Position numbers and translations under genes: made by a program. The notes under the pieces were generated by a model that ran no database searches, was not told the origin of the DNA, and saw nothing but the letters and a program-made list of their open reading frames with translations. Positions 16,385 through 25,305 of a stretch of 53,141 nt of DNA are shown here, in pieces. The first letter of the stretch is position 1. Each line of letters starts with the position of its first letter. The DNA is from Ignavibacteria bacterium (GTDB taxonomy: Bacteria > Bacteroidota > Ignavibacteria > UBA10030 > SZUA-254), in contig JACOSX010000092.1 of assembly GCA_016178625.1 (NCBI GenBank), forward strand, positions 1-53,141, written 5' to 3'.

Positions 16385-17082
16385 TTAAGTCGGTTATATT
16401 CGACTTGGATAACACGCTCGTTGATTTCATGGCGATGAAGCGACAGGCGATCAATGCCGCCGTCCATGCTATGATCGATGCTGGTCTGAAACTATCACCG
16501 GATGAAGTGAAGACGCGCATCGATGCAATCTACAAAGAGCGGGGGATTGAATTCCAAAATGTGTTCGATCAGCTCTTGTATGATGTATTCAACAAAGTCA
16601 ATTACAAGATTTTATCTGCCGGGATCATCTCCTACCGACGGGCTCGTGAAGCGGCGCTCGTTCCTTATCCGCATGTTTACATGACCCTCATGGAACTACT
16701 GAAGCGCGGCCTGCGTCTCGCCGTTGTCTCCGATGCTCCTGCTCGTGAGGCATGGTTGCGATTATGTTACTTGAACTTCCATCATATCTTTCATGCAGTT
16801 GTGACGTTCGACGACACGGGAGAACGAAAACCAAACCCCGGACCGTTCCGGAAAGCACTCGAGCTTCTCGAAGTAAAGCCCGAAGAAGCCCTCATGGTCG
16901 GCGATTGGGCGGAACGAGATATGGTCGGAGCGGGGAACATCGGCATGAAGACGGTCTTCGCGCGGTATGGAGATACGTTCGGAACAATTGAGACCCATGC
17001 AGACTACGAAATTAGCGATGTGAAAGATCTTATCGGGATCGTCGAGAAAGAAAATGCGGGAGCGCTCATCTCGCATGATTGA
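16381..17082 (+). CDS. HAD-superfamily hydrolase
   Basis: This 233-aa protein has the HAD signature motifs. Motif I is FDLDNTLVDF at the N-terminus (nucleophile Asp in DLDNT). Motif II is VVSDAPA around residue 120, a conserved Lys lies in GERKPNPGPF, and motif IV is GDWAERDMVGA. The helical cap lies between motif I and II. Such enzymes are phosphatases or dehalogenase-like hydrolases acting on small phosphorylated metabolites; the substrate is not readable. The start ATG overlaps the stop of the small upstream gene (ATGA), and the stop overlaps the acpS start by 8 bases, giving a tight three-gene operon. Confidence 0.9.
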   Translation: MIKSVIFDLDNTLVDFMAMKRQAINAAVHAMIDAGLKLSPDEVKTRIDAIYKERGIEFQNVFDQLLYDVFNKVNYKILSAGIISYRRAREAALVPYPHVYMTLMELLKRGLRLAVVSDAPAREAWLRLCYLNFHHIFHAVVTFDDTGERKPNPGPFRKALELLEVKPEEALMVGDWAERDMVGAGNIGMKTVFARYGDTFGTIETHADYEISDVKDLIGIVEKENAGALISHD

Positions 17083-17443
17083 AGGCATCGGCGTTGATGT
17101 GGTGGAAATCCAGCGGCTTCAGCGTGCAATTGACGCGTGGGGGGATATCTTTCTTCACAAGATTTTCACCGACCGCGAGCTCACGTATGCACACTCGAAG
17201 AAAAATCCGACCCACCACATTGCAGCGCGGTTTGCCGTCAAGGAGGCAGTAGCAAAAGCGCTTACGACGGGATGGAGCGGTGGGTTCCGGTGGAAAGATG
17301 TCGAAGTAGAAAACGATTCGTCCGGAAAACCATCAGTGGTCCTCTACGGACACGTGAGAGAGCTGCTGAAAGGAAGCAAGATATTGGTATCCATTTCTCA
17401 CTCAGAAAATGTCGTTGTGGCGGTTGCGGTGATCGAGCGGTGA
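17075..17443 (+). CDS. acpS: Holo-[acyl-carrier-protein] synthase
   Basis: This 122-aa protein transfers 4'-phosphopantetheine from CoA to the serine of acyl carrier protein, activating fatty-acid synthesis. It begins MIEGIGVDVVEIQRL with the metal-binding Asp of GVDVVEI, followed by IFTDRELTYA. The second signature ARFAVKEAVAKAL holds the catalytic Glu/Lys. The C-terminus ILVSISHSENVVVAVAV is the family's closing motif. ATG 17075 is preferred over an upstream in-frame ATG (17054) because it matches the normal AcpS N-terminus. It overlaps the HAD gene. Confidence 0.93.
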   Translation: MIEGIGVDVVEIQRLQRAIDAWGDIFLHKIFTDRELTYAHSKKNPTHHIAARFAVKEAVAKALTTGWSGGFRWKDVEVENDSSGKPSVVLYGHVRELLKGSKILVSISHSENVVVAVAVIER

Positions 17444-17479
17444 AGAGAAACATTTCTAAAAGATTTTATAATTTTTTAC

Positions 17480-17508
17480 TTGACAATAATTTCTTTTTCT
17501 TGTACCGT
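17480..17508 (+). promoter_or_regulatory. Possible sigma70-type promoter ahead of the secreted trio
   Basis: TTGACA (17480-17485) and TACCGT (17503-17508) are separated by 17 bases in an AT-rich stretch, about 105 bases upstream of the gene starting at 17615. The -35 is perfect and the -10 is weak. The group's own consensus (TAnnTTTG) is not present here. Confidence 0.35.
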
Positions 17509-17614
17509 GACATAAGAACATCCCCTTCTCGCAAAGAGGAGAAAACTTGATGAGGCGTATGGATCTCCGCTAACCAACCATGGAGGAACCTGAACCTGCG
17601 GAAATCAGATCACA

Positions 17615-18403
17615 ATGGTAATGAATAATCTCAAATATCGATTTAGAAGATACCTGGATCTAACGATCGCATTTGTTTTTCTTTCTATCGGCACGTATGG
17701 CTCGTGCGGCAAGGATGAGCCACAGAAAATGCCCGACAAACCTTTGAACGCAACGATTGCGGCTAAGGCATACGCCTATATAAGCGGAGGACCTTCCTGG
17801 TTCATTGCACCAGGGCCCGGTACCGGTGGGACAACGCAGAACACATCTGGTGCGGTTGCATGGTCAGGTACTGGCTGGCTTAATGGAGGCAACGTGCATG
17901 AAACATTGGAATCATTTAGGAAAAAGCTTGGTCATTCCACCCCACCGATGCAGAACAATTGGAATCAGTATATATGTGTCGGGGATACGCCGCCTTATGG
18001 ATTTCCTCTTGGTCACTTGCTTGGCAATGGGTGTAACGATGCGGGCATGGTATGTTATGTTCTAGTTGCGCAAGCAATGTTAGACGCTGGGTTTACAATC
18101 GACGCAGGCTCAGTAGTTAGCTGCGACAATTTTAAGAGCTATACTCAAGATACCGGTGTTGTTAAACCTGGTGATATAGTTTTGTATGACTGGGATTTGA
18201 ATGGCGTGTATGATCACTCAGGGATAGTAACTGGGCACACTGATTATGCAGATAGCAAATACTACACCGTGGTCAGCTGCCAAAATCTTATTCGTTATTT
18301 TAATGACGGGGCAATGGAACATAGGTTAGGAATTTTTGATGACATTCCCGCCTCAGAAGGCGGACCTGGATCTAACTACAACTTCATTTTCGTGAGGCCT
18401 TAA
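17615..18403 (+). CDS. Secreted amidase/NlpC-P60-like cysteine hydrolase
   Basis: This 262-aa exported protein has a hydrophobic N-terminal segment (LDLTIAFVFLSIGTYG) followed by SCGKDEP, a possible but imperfect lipobox. A hydrolase-like region has a Cys-containing helix (GNGCNDAGMVCYVLVAQAML, near residues 135-155). Further on come GDIVLYDWDLNGVYDHSGIVTG, split here as GDIVLYDWD and DHSGIVTG, and a strand YYTVVSCQNL. Cys ... D-H-S-G-I-V-T-G is the layout of papain-like amidase and NlpC/P60 folds that cut peptidoglycan peptides or amides, but the usual CSGFV-type helix is altered. The substrate is unknown. It overlaps the next gene (TAATG), so cotranslation is likely. The following gene is AT-rich relative to the window. 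Confidence 0.65.
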   Translation: MVMNNLKYRFRRYLDLTIAFVFLSIGTYGSCGKDEPQKMPDKPLNATIAAKAYAYISGGPSWFIAPGPGTGGTTQNTSGAVAWSGTGWLNGGNVHETLESFRKKLGHSTPPMQNNWNQYICVGDTPPYGFPLGHLLGNGCNDAGMVCYVLVAQAMLDAGFTIDAGSVVSCDNFKSYTQDTGVVKPGDIVLYDWDLNGVYDHSGIVTGHTDYADSKYYTVVSCQNLIRYFNDGAMEHRLGIFDDIPASEGGPGSNYNFIFVRP

Positions 18404-19509
18404 TGAATACTACGATTAGAAAGAAGACGGATTTAACTCAAAGGGCACGAATATTACTGCAGATTCCTTTACTTGTTTTCTTTTTTCACAGCTTGCTGCC
18501 CCAGTCCAAATTCAGCTATGACATTGTTATAGATGATTCGCAAATCAGAATTGATCCGGGGTTGAAAGGGGAGAAGTTAAGTAGATTAACTGATTCTAGA
18601 TATAAGATCAGCTTTTCCGCAGATGATGACTTGGTCGTCGATCGAAGCAACAACATATTTCTAACCCATTCGAAGAATAATCGAATAGAAAAGTTTAATG
18701 AAGTGGGAGATTGGGTCGATGAGATAATCCTTCCAGACGAAAGGTATTTTGGCCAAGATGTTATCAGTCCAGCTGTCAGTCTGAAACTTGGGCTTGATGG
18801 GCAAGATAATCTTTACGTCAACGTGTTGTTCTTTGAGTACGAGGTAGCTCTTTACAAATATGATCGTTCTGGAAAGCTGTTGATGAAATTCCCATTTCGC
18901 AAGCAGAAACCAGTAGAGGGATCGGACCGAGTAATTAATTTTTTTGTTAGTTCAAGAGGAAATGTGTATATCAGAACATTTCCTGCTGGACTTATGCGAG
19001 CATCGGACACTCCTGTTTATGCATATGATCAGAGGGGGAATTTCTTAGGGATGGTTGATTACGATCTCGAGGACTCAAATGGAGATATCTACAGATTCGA
19101 TAGAACGCGACCTGATATTTCTTCGTTCCAAAAGATGCAACACGACGCAGGAGGAAACTTGACACCCTCGCATGATTTGAAAAAATTGGCAACCGTTGCT
19201 TTTTCAGAAGTAGTTGGTTGGTTAAAGAAAAAATACGGAAACACATGGACAGTTGTTGGTTTTGATCGTAACGACAATTTATCTTTGACAAATGGAATTA
19301 TCACAAAAACCCTCGACGACCACCTTCGAGAGATTAGAAGTATTCAGACCCCCCTCGAAATGCTTGAACAACAAAATATTTCTGTCACTCAACGTAACAT
19401 TAGAATTAGCCCCAACGGCGGTCTATATCTGAGTGGCATGAAAAGATCAGATGATCAAAGTGGAAAAACGTCCTTTATTTTGTTGAAAGTGAGAGACAAC
19501 AATAAATAA
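18403..19509 (+). CDS. Secreted beta-propeller (NHL/6-bladed-like) protein
   Basis: This 368-aa protein has a signal or anchor helix near residues 18-34 (ILLQIPLLVFFFHSLLPQ). A propeller follows with repeated strand phrases such as DDLVVDRSNNIFLTHSKNN, IEKFNEVGDWVDEI, LGLDGQDNLYVN, LYKYDRSGKLLMKF, SSRGNVYIRTF and VYAYDQRGNFLGM. These D-x-x-G-N-x-Y/F loops are typical of NHL-type blades. ATG 18403 overlaps the TAA of the upstream hydrolase. Base composition is more AT-rich than the flanking metabolic genes. No sorting domain is present. Binding function only is inferred; ligand unknown. Confidence 0.65.
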   Translation: MNTTIRKKTDLTQRARILLQIPLLVFFFHSLLPQSKFSYDIVIDDSQIRIDPGLKGEKLSRLTDSRYKISFSADDDLVVDRSNNIFLTHSKNNRIEKFNEVGDWVDEIILPDERYFGQDVISPAVSLKLGLDGQDNLYVNVLFFEYEVALYKYDRSGKLLMKFPFRKQKPVEGSDRVINFFVSSRGNVYIRTFPAGLMRASDTPVYAYDQRGNFLGMVDYDLEDSNGDIYRFDRTRPDISSFQKMQHDAGGNLTPSHDLKKLATVAFSEVVGWLKKKYGNTWTVVGFDRNDNLSLTNGIITKTLDDHLREIRSIQTPLEMLEQQNISVTQRNIRISPNGGLYLSGMKRSDDQSGKTSFILLKVRDNNK

Positions 19510-19548
19510 CGTAGTAGTAAGAATACCTTTGTTGAGAGCAAATAGCTC

Positions 19549-22500
19549 ATGAAGAAGATTATTTTTTATACTACCCTTATTCTGTGCTTCTTACGACTTG
19601 GGAGCGTTTGTGCTCAGTTACAACAGGCAACACCCCCTATTTCGATGCTCAGCAATGAGCTTAGAATAAAATTAATCTTGAATGACCTGATGTTTGCTGT
19701 TCGGAGGGGTGATGCTCAAACCGTGAATGCCATACTTTCACCAGAGCCGAGTACAGTGAATCAATTGAAAACGTCAGAGACTTCGTCATTGAAGAAAGGT
19801 AAAAGCGCATTCGAGAATTTTGCACTCAAGGATCTGAGCGTGATGGTCACGGGAAATCTGGCAAATGCGATGTGCGATATAAGTGGGGGAAGTACCCCAT
19901 CACTGAGAGAACTCGTGATTTCGCTAGAGAAGAATAATGGAACCTGGAAAATTATTGAAGCACCTCAACTGATACGAGCTCTAACGGGATTCAAACAGCA
20001 GAAGGGACTCATGAGCACAATGACTTCTCCCACCATTGTTATGAGTGATCGTTCCTTGATCGGTGTTCGAGAACCCTATACTCCGGTAGTGGATAATTGC
20101 TATGTTCTTAGCGCCAATTATACCTTCGGGAAAATTCAGCGGAGGATATTTTCAGATAATGCCAGACTCGGTCTAGGTGGCCTTTTCTTGGGTACCGATT
20201 TGAATAATTTTGTTTCTTTTTATCTTGATCCCGTTTGGGATCGGATTGTTTCCGCTCAATACTCGGGCAATTGGATTAGGTCGTATGGCGACAATTCCGG
20301 AGATTACACTTTTCTAAATGCAGGGGGTATGGCAGTGGATAATCTTGATACTGTTTACGTCGCAGATACGGATCATAATAAAATTGTCAAACTCTATTTT
20401 ACCGGAGGCCTTCTACATTTCGTATCGAGTATTTCTTTGCCAGGTGTTACGCATCCATGTGATATTTCCATCGCACTCGATGGCGAGCCCTGTTGTCCTG
20501 ATTCAGATAAGATTTGGATTGCGGATGATGATAAGGGAAGGCTTGTTCAGATAAATCGATCTGGCATGATTCAAAAAATAGTAGAATATTACAGTATTGG
20601 TGGACAAACTTACCGCCTTAATAACCCATCAAAGGTGTTCGCACCGGAAGTCTGGACTAATTCTCCGTTCAACACCCAATACATTGCATTCATTGATCCA
20701 ACAAGAAATGCATTCGTTTTAGCTGATCCCACCTCCGTAACTGGTACTACGATTCAAGCATTCAAGTCAAATGAGTTCACACAAACAGGTTCGAAGCTCA
20801 CGTCCATCGGAAGAGACGGAACTTTTGAATGGTGGGTCAGCGACGCCGGCTTGGGCAAGCTCCATCATTTCTCCAAGACGGGCGATTACATCGCCTCTAT
20901 CGATTTTATTGCCAATGTCAATCAAAAATTATTTACCGCGCCGTACTCTTTGAGCAGATCACCTTGGTTCTTAGACGCTCAGCATACTCTTGGCATCTTA
21001 AATCTCCATGTGTCGGATAAATGGGGGAACACAGCTGGGATGAGTAATTTCCTCCCCGGGGCGGATGTCCTATGGATGACCGCTACTCCCACGATGACAG
21101 GCACACAATGTTCTTTTACCACAACAAACCTGAGCACCATCAATGCAACCATTGTCAGAGCTTCGGATAATTCTCTTGTTACGACGCTGTTCAACGGCGC
21201 TGGAGATTCTCAACAGTATCTCTTCACCACCTCGCTGCCGTGTGGAAGCTATAAGTTGCACGTTGAGGTGACGCCGTATTACAATGGGAGTTACGGTGCA
21301 GATGCAGTTCAACCTTTGGTTAAAGAAATATCTTTCTCTGCACCGATTCCCTCAATACCGCAATTAAGTAACCCAAGTCCTAATGCCAGATGTGTTTCTA
21401 CATCTCCTACCATGAGTTGGGCGGCGGTTAGCTGTGCTACCTCCTATCGTGTTCAAGTTTCCTCGACCAGTGGTTTTACTGATTTAGTTTATAATAATGA
21501 TGTCGGAGGCACTTCTGTTCAGCTCGCACCTCTTACCGAAGGGACAACATATTTCTGGAGAGTAAAAGCAAATAATGGTAGCGTGTCAGGTGGCTGGTCT
21601 TATTCCTACCAATTTACGACGATCGGTCCTTCCCAACCGCTGATTACAAGTTTCACAGTCGATGTTAACCCCCTCTACTGGTATGAGACCGCGACCATTC
21701 GCTGCATTGTCAGCGACTGCTACCCTCACACTTTCTCTTGGTCTGTGAGTGGAGATCATACCGGCTACACCTTGACTGCGGGTGGAGCGGAAGCATCGAA
21801 CGAAGCCTACCTCTACAACAACAACGTTTCACAGTCAAAGACCGTTAATGTCACCGTTACCTGCTCAAACCGTTACGGCAATTCAGCACAAACCATAGCG
21901 ATCTCACTTGTGAATAGCGTACGACCATGTGGCTGCGGCGGGAGTGGCTGTCCGTTTGTGTATGCGTGGGATGGAATCAGATTTCGGGAAGATAATAATA
22001 TCTTGCAAGCGTCTGAATATCCCGGAAACCGGGGTCAAGACGTAACAGACTATTACAAGCTCTCGAAACCGCAAACAACATTTCAAGGTGACGAGTATGT
22101 CGTGCTCATAAAAGAAGTCGAGCACGAGCGTTCATTCTTCGATCAAGTTAAACTCCTCACTATCGATCATTCTCCAAACTCACATATCGCGGTTCTTCAA
22201 ACAGGCGAAATCATCGAATATGCAACACCATACAGGCTCCGACGTGCGAGGCTCCAGGGAGTTGATATCACCAACACACTTGCTTCATCTGACACCGCGA
22301 ATGTCCATGTTTCAAAAGATGATTCTCTTTCGTTCACTTTTTCACTACCCATCATTAAAGCTGGTGGCATTGGTTCCACTGTGGATGGCGGGGCTCTTAT
22401 CGAAGGCGCATCAACACCTCAACCTATAAAAAAACAAACGATGGGGGTTATTACAGCAACTCATTCTTCGGCTTCCTTTACTTTCCGACGTCGGCCGACG

Positions 22501-23130
22501 CTCGCTTACATTCCAATTGATTCGCTTGATCCCTCAAGTATGGCAGTAACATTCCACGAAGATGCCGAACTCAATTATGCCAATCTTGCAAGAAAAATAT
22601 CTGACCCATATCAGGTAACAGAAGTGCCTCTCAATGGCGCCAGGAACTCTACAGCGGGTGATGTAACAGTCAAACTTCAGGACATTGACGGTGCTTATAC
22701 CACGGTAGAACCGGGTGAAGTACTTGAATTGCGCTTCGCCGCCAATCCAATTCCAGCGGGACAGAAAAGAAGTTTTATCTTGGTTGCACGAGGTCGGTAT
22801 GAACATCTCTCAGATTCATCGTTCAACAGAAAAAAACCTAACGGGATTGACAAGTTCCAGTTAACTCCCAATTATCCAAATCCATTCAACCCTCTTACAG
22901 TCATCAGTTTCCAGCTTCCGGTTGATGGTCACGTAACGCTGGCGGTGTTTGATGTTCTAGGGCGCGAGATAGTAAACCTCGTCGATGAATCCAAGAATGC
23001 GGGCAATTACAGCGTGAGTTGGGATGCGAGTGCCGTTGCGAGCGGAATGTACTTTACGAGGTTTACTGTGACAAAACCTACAGGAAAAATTATTTACAGT
23101 GAGATGCGAAAAATGCTTCTCATGCGTTAA
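19549..23130 (+). CDS. Large NHL-propeller/FnIII T9SS surface protein, 1,193 aa
   Basis: After the signal peptide (residues 1-24) comes a ~110-residue alpha/beta region. It is followed by an NHL-type propeller (~170-490, blades such as GGMAVDNLDTVYVADTDHNK and SKIWIADDDKGRLVQINRSG-like phrases). An FnIII-like domain (SYRVQVSSTSGF ... YFWRVKANNG) and an Ig/PKD-like domain follow. Next is a distinct module starting at C794 (CGCGGSGCPFVYAWDG ... EDNNILQASE ... DVTDYYKL). A T9SS type A domain closes the protein (TPNYPNPFNPLTVISFQLP ... EMRKMLLMR). It is likely exported and surface-bound. It follows the hydrolase and propeller genes on the same strand, 39 bases after the latter, and probably belongs to that operon. 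Confidence 0.82.
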   Translation: MKKIIFYTTLILCFLRLGSVCAQLQQATPPISMLSNELRIKLILNDLMFAVRRGDAQTVNAILSPEPSTVNQLKTSETSSLKKGKSAFENFALKDLSVMVTGNLANAMCDISGGSTPSLRELVISLEKNNGTWKIIEAPQLIRALTGFKQQKGLMSTMTSPTIVMSDRSLIGVREPYTPVVDNCYVLSANYTFGKIQRRIFSDNARLGLGGLFLGTDLNNFVSFYLDPVWDRIVSAQYSGNWIRSYGDNSGDYTFLNAGGMAVDNLDTVYVADTDHNKIVKLYFTGGLLHFVSSISLPGVTHPCDISIALDGEPCCPDSDKIWIADDDKGRLVQINRSGMIQKIVEYYSIGGQTYRLNNPSKVFAPEVWTNSPFNTQYIAFIDPTRNAFVLADPTSVTGTTIQAFKSNEFTQTGSKLTSIGRDGTFEWWVSDAGLGKLHHFSKTGDYIASIDFIANVNQKLFTAPYSLSRSPWFLDAQHTLGILNLHVSDKWGNTAGMSNFLPGADVLWMTATPTMTGTQCSFTTTNLSTINATIVRASDNSLVTTLFNGAGDSQQYLFTTSLPCGSYKLHVEVTPYYNGSYGADAVQPLVKEISFSAPIPSIPQLSNPSPNARCVSTSPTMSWAAVSCATSYRVQVSSTSGFTDLVYNNDVGGTSVQLAPLTEGTTYFWRVKANNGSVSGGWSYSYQFTTIGPSQPLITSFTVDVNPLYWYETATIRCIVSDCYPHTFSWSVSGDHTGYTLTAGGAEASNEAYLYNNNVSQSKTVNVTVTCSNRYGNSAQTIAISLVNSVRPCGCGGSGCPFVYAWDGIRFREDNNILQASEYPGNRGQDVTDYYKLSKPQTTFQGDEYVVLIKEVEHERSFFDQVKLLTIDHSPNSHIAVLQTGEIIEYATPYRLRRARLQGVDITNTLASSDTANVHVSKDDSLSFTFSLPIIKAGGIGSTVDGGALIEGASTPQPIKKQTMGVITATHSSASFTFRRRPTLAYIPIDSLDPSSMAVTFHEDAELNYANLARKISDPYQVTEVPLNGARNSTAGDVTVKLQDIDGAYTTVEPGEVLELRFAANPIPAGQKRSFILVARGRYEHLSDSSFNRKKPNGIDKFQLTPNYPNPFNPLTVISFQLPVDGHVTLAVFDVLGREIVNLVDESKNAGNYSVSWDASAVASGMYFTRFTVTKPTGKIIYSEMRKMLLMR

Positions 23131-23195
23131 CTGGATTACTGTCGTATGCAATGATGAGTCTCTTTTTAACGAGGGGCTTTGTTGTTGGTGTCGTG

Positions 23196-23226
23196 TTGCC
23201 TTTCGACGAGAATTTCCTTATGTTTC
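23196..23226 (+). promoter_or_regulatory. Possible Bacteroidota-type promoter ahead of the MerR gene
   Basis: TTG (23196-23198) is followed after 20 bases by TATGTTTC (23219-23226), one base off the TAnnTTTG -7 consensus. It sits about 40 bases upstream of the MerR start, which has AAGGA 10 bases ahead of its ATG. Confidence 0.3.
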
Positions 23227-23266
23227 AAAGGCTTACTCAACCAACAACCGTTAAGGAATTGGTGCA

Positions 23267-23677
23267 ATGAAACAAATCGGTATTAAGAAATTGTACTACT
23301 CCATCAGCGAAGTCAGTAAAATCACTGACCTTGAACAGTACGTTCTACGGTACTGGGAATCGGAATTCGAACAGCTCAATCCCGCGAAGAACCGCGCCGG
23401 CAACAGCATCTACACGAACAAAGAAATCAAGCTCATCTTGTATATCAAGAAACTTCTTCGTGAAGAGCGATATACAATCGAAGGAGCAAAGCAAGTACTC
23501 TTGTCGTATATGCCCGATACCGATTCCGGTGAACAGCTCGAGCTCATTGCGGAACCTGCCTCTTCACCAACTGCGCAAGGACAACCACAAGCCGCTAAAG
23601 TACCTGAGAACCGTTTGCGTGGCGACATGATTGAAATCAAAAAATTTCTGGAAGAGTTATTGGTGAGGTTGACATAA
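23267..23677 (+). CDS. MerR-family transcriptional regulator
   Basis: This 136-aa regulator has a winged-helix MerR domain at residues ~8-75: KKLYYSISEVSKITDLEQY (helix-turn-helix), VLRYWESEFEQLNP (wing) and IYTNKEIKLILYIKKLLREE. A short variable linker and a C-terminal helix IEIKKFLEELLVRL follow. This one-domain version with a short tail is common and widespread in Bacteroidota/Chlorobi genomes. There is no Cys-rich metal site, so it is not a metal-sensing MerR. Targets are unknown. It stands alone, followed by a tRNA gene. Confidence 0.88.
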   Translation: MKQIGIKKLYYSISEVSKITDLEQYVLRYWESEFEQLNPAKNRAGNSIYTNKEIKLILYIKKLLREERYTIEGAKQVLLSYMPDTDSGEQLELIAEPASSPTAQGQPQAAKVPENRLRGDMIEIKKFLEELLVRLT

Positions 23678-23798
23678 ACTGACTGGAATGTGGGGGTGAT
23701 GGAGTAGTGAAGTAATGAAGTAAAAAGTAAAAAATAAAAAACACATTCACCAGACATTGTACGCATTTTAACTTTCATTTTGAATTTTGACTTGGTTT

Positions 23799-23873
23799 CG
23801 GAACGTGGCGCAGCCCGGCTAGCGCACTTGCTTGGGGTGCAAGGGGTCGCGGGTTCAAATCCCGCCGTTCCGA
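23799..23873 (+). tRNA. tRNA-Pro (anticodon GGG)
   Basis: This is a 75-base cloverleaf. The acceptor stem is CGGAACG/CGTTCCG with discriminator A. The D arm is GCGC...GCGC-like, and the anticodon stem CTTGC/GCAAG encloses the loop TTGGGGT (anticodon GGG, reading CCC/CCU). The T arm GCGGG/CCCGC carries the loop TTCAAAT. The 3' CCA is not encoded. Confidence 0.95.
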
Positions 23874-23943
23874 CTCTCGTTTGTTTCCAATTCACTTGAG
23901 GCGCTTTCCTGCCCCGTTCTTCAAAAAATGGGAAGTATATTTT

Positions 23944-25305
23944 ATGAAAAAGTCTTTACTGCATTTTTTGGGAATCCTGTTGTTGCTTGGGCTCTCTCTC
24001 GCCGCCCGACAAACATCATTCGCGCAAGATGAAGAATCACCTCCACCGACCGGTCTCGTCGATGAGAGCCTGAATGATCTTGATCATCCCGATGATGTAC
24101 AATCAGGGACATCGGTTTCAGTCCATGTTCTTGCTGATGGATCATCAGTTGAAGAAATCCTGTTTCAGCGATGGGACAATGGTGATTGGGTAAACGCTAA
24201 TAGATCACTCTACACGTATTCGACAGGGAAACAAGCGATTGAGATTGTATCACAAACGTGGCTGAGTGGTGTCTGGGTGAATGCCTCGAAAATATTATCG
24301 ACGTACAGTTCAACTGGGAAGGTGACCGAGTCTTCGTTGCAATATTGGGATAATCAGAATTGGGTGAACCTCGCGAAATTTATTTATTCCTATGATCCCA
24401 ATGACAATCTAATAACGAGGCTCGGTCAAACCTGGAGGGATACACTGTGGGTCAACGCGCAACTGTATTTGTTCACAGTCGATGGGGCAGGGAATCGCAT
24501 TGAGGAAATCCTCCAGAAGCGAAGAGGTAATGAATGGGCGAATTCCCAAAGAAGGATGTACGCCTACGATTCGTTCCACCATCAAACGGAATATATCCGT
24601 CAACGGTGGCGAGATAGTGTCTGGCTGAACAATGATAGGTACAACTATGCGTATGATCTTGCTGGGAACAGGATCCTTTTCGAACGTTGGCGATGGTTTA
24701 CCAACATGTGGGTTCTCCGATCAAGGATTGCCTACGCTTATTCCTCGCGCGGAAACAAGGATGAAGTACTCTCGCTTCGCTGGCATGATAGCCTCTGGGT
24801 AAATTTATCGAGAAGGGTTGATAAGAATTATTCACATGGCAAAAAAGAAGAATCGACGCTGCAGGCCTGGCAAGGCGGAGATTGGCTGGATCTCAGTAGG
24901 AATCACTCCAGTTACGACAAGGCTGGTAATTTGTTAGAGACCGTTGAGCAGGTATGGAATGTTTATCAGTGGGAGAATTCTTATAGATACACTTACAAAT
25001 ATAATCTCCTAACGGACATTGGTGAAGCGGCTACTATTCCAACATCTTTTAGCGTGTCAAGCAATTACCCCAATCCATTTAATCCCGCCACACGAATACA
25101 GTTCTCCATTCCTAATGCTACGTTTGTCTCGCTTAAAGTCTATGATGTGATGGGACAAGAAATCGCAACACTCCTCAACGAGGAAAAACAACCCGGAGAG
25201 TATTCTGTTGTATGGAATGCTGAAAGAGTCCCAAGCGGTGTGTATTTTTATCACATAGCCGTCGGGGATCTCTCAGAAACACGGAAGATGATCTTACTAA
25301 AATAG
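23944..25305 (+). CDS. T9SS surface protein made of ten 29-residue W-rich repeats
   Basis: The product is 453 aa from ATG 23944 (GGAAG about 8 bases upstream). A signal peptide ends SFAQDEE near residue 28. From about residue 70 to 355 the sequence is ten near-regular 29-residue repeats. The repeat pattern is (I/T)E-x3-Q-x-W-x4-W-x-N-x5-Y-x-Y-D/S-x2-G-N/K; examples are TESSLQYWDNQNWVNLAKF and TEYIRQRWRDSVWLNNDRY. The C-terminal ~85 residues are a T9SS type A domain (NYPNPFNPATRIQFSIP ... VYDVMGQEI ... KMILLK). The repeats recall YD/RHS-like or WxxW beta units. It probably forms an extended or barrel-like surface structure; ligand unknown. Confidence 0.8.
   Translation: MKKSLLHFLGILLLLGLSLAARQTSFAQDEESPPPTGLVDESLNDLDHPDDVQSGTSVSVHVLADGSSVEEILFQRWDNGDWVNANRSLYTYSTGKQAIEIVSQTWLSGVWVNASKILSTYSSTGKVTESSLQYWDNQNWVNLAKFIYSYDPNDNLITRLGQTWRDTLWVNAQLYLFTVDGAGNRIEEILQKRRGNEWANSQRRMYAYDSFHHQTEYIRQRWRDSVWLNNDRYNYAYDLAGNRILFERWRWFTNMWVLRSRIAYAYSSRGNKDEVLSLRWHDSLWVNLSRRVDKNYSHGKKEESTLQAWQGGDWLDLSRNHSSYDKAGNLLETVEQVWNVYQWENSYRYTYKYNLLTDIGEAATIPTSFSVSSNYPNPFNPATRIQFSIPNATFVSLKVYDVMGQEIATLLNEEKQPGEYSVVWNAERVPSGVYFYHIAVGDLSETRKMILLK

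Noticed and set aside
24120-25015. CRISPR-like regular repeat spacing
   Set aside because: The regularity is at the protein level (29-residue coding repeats in an intact frame); the DNA units differ and there are no identical repeats with spacers.
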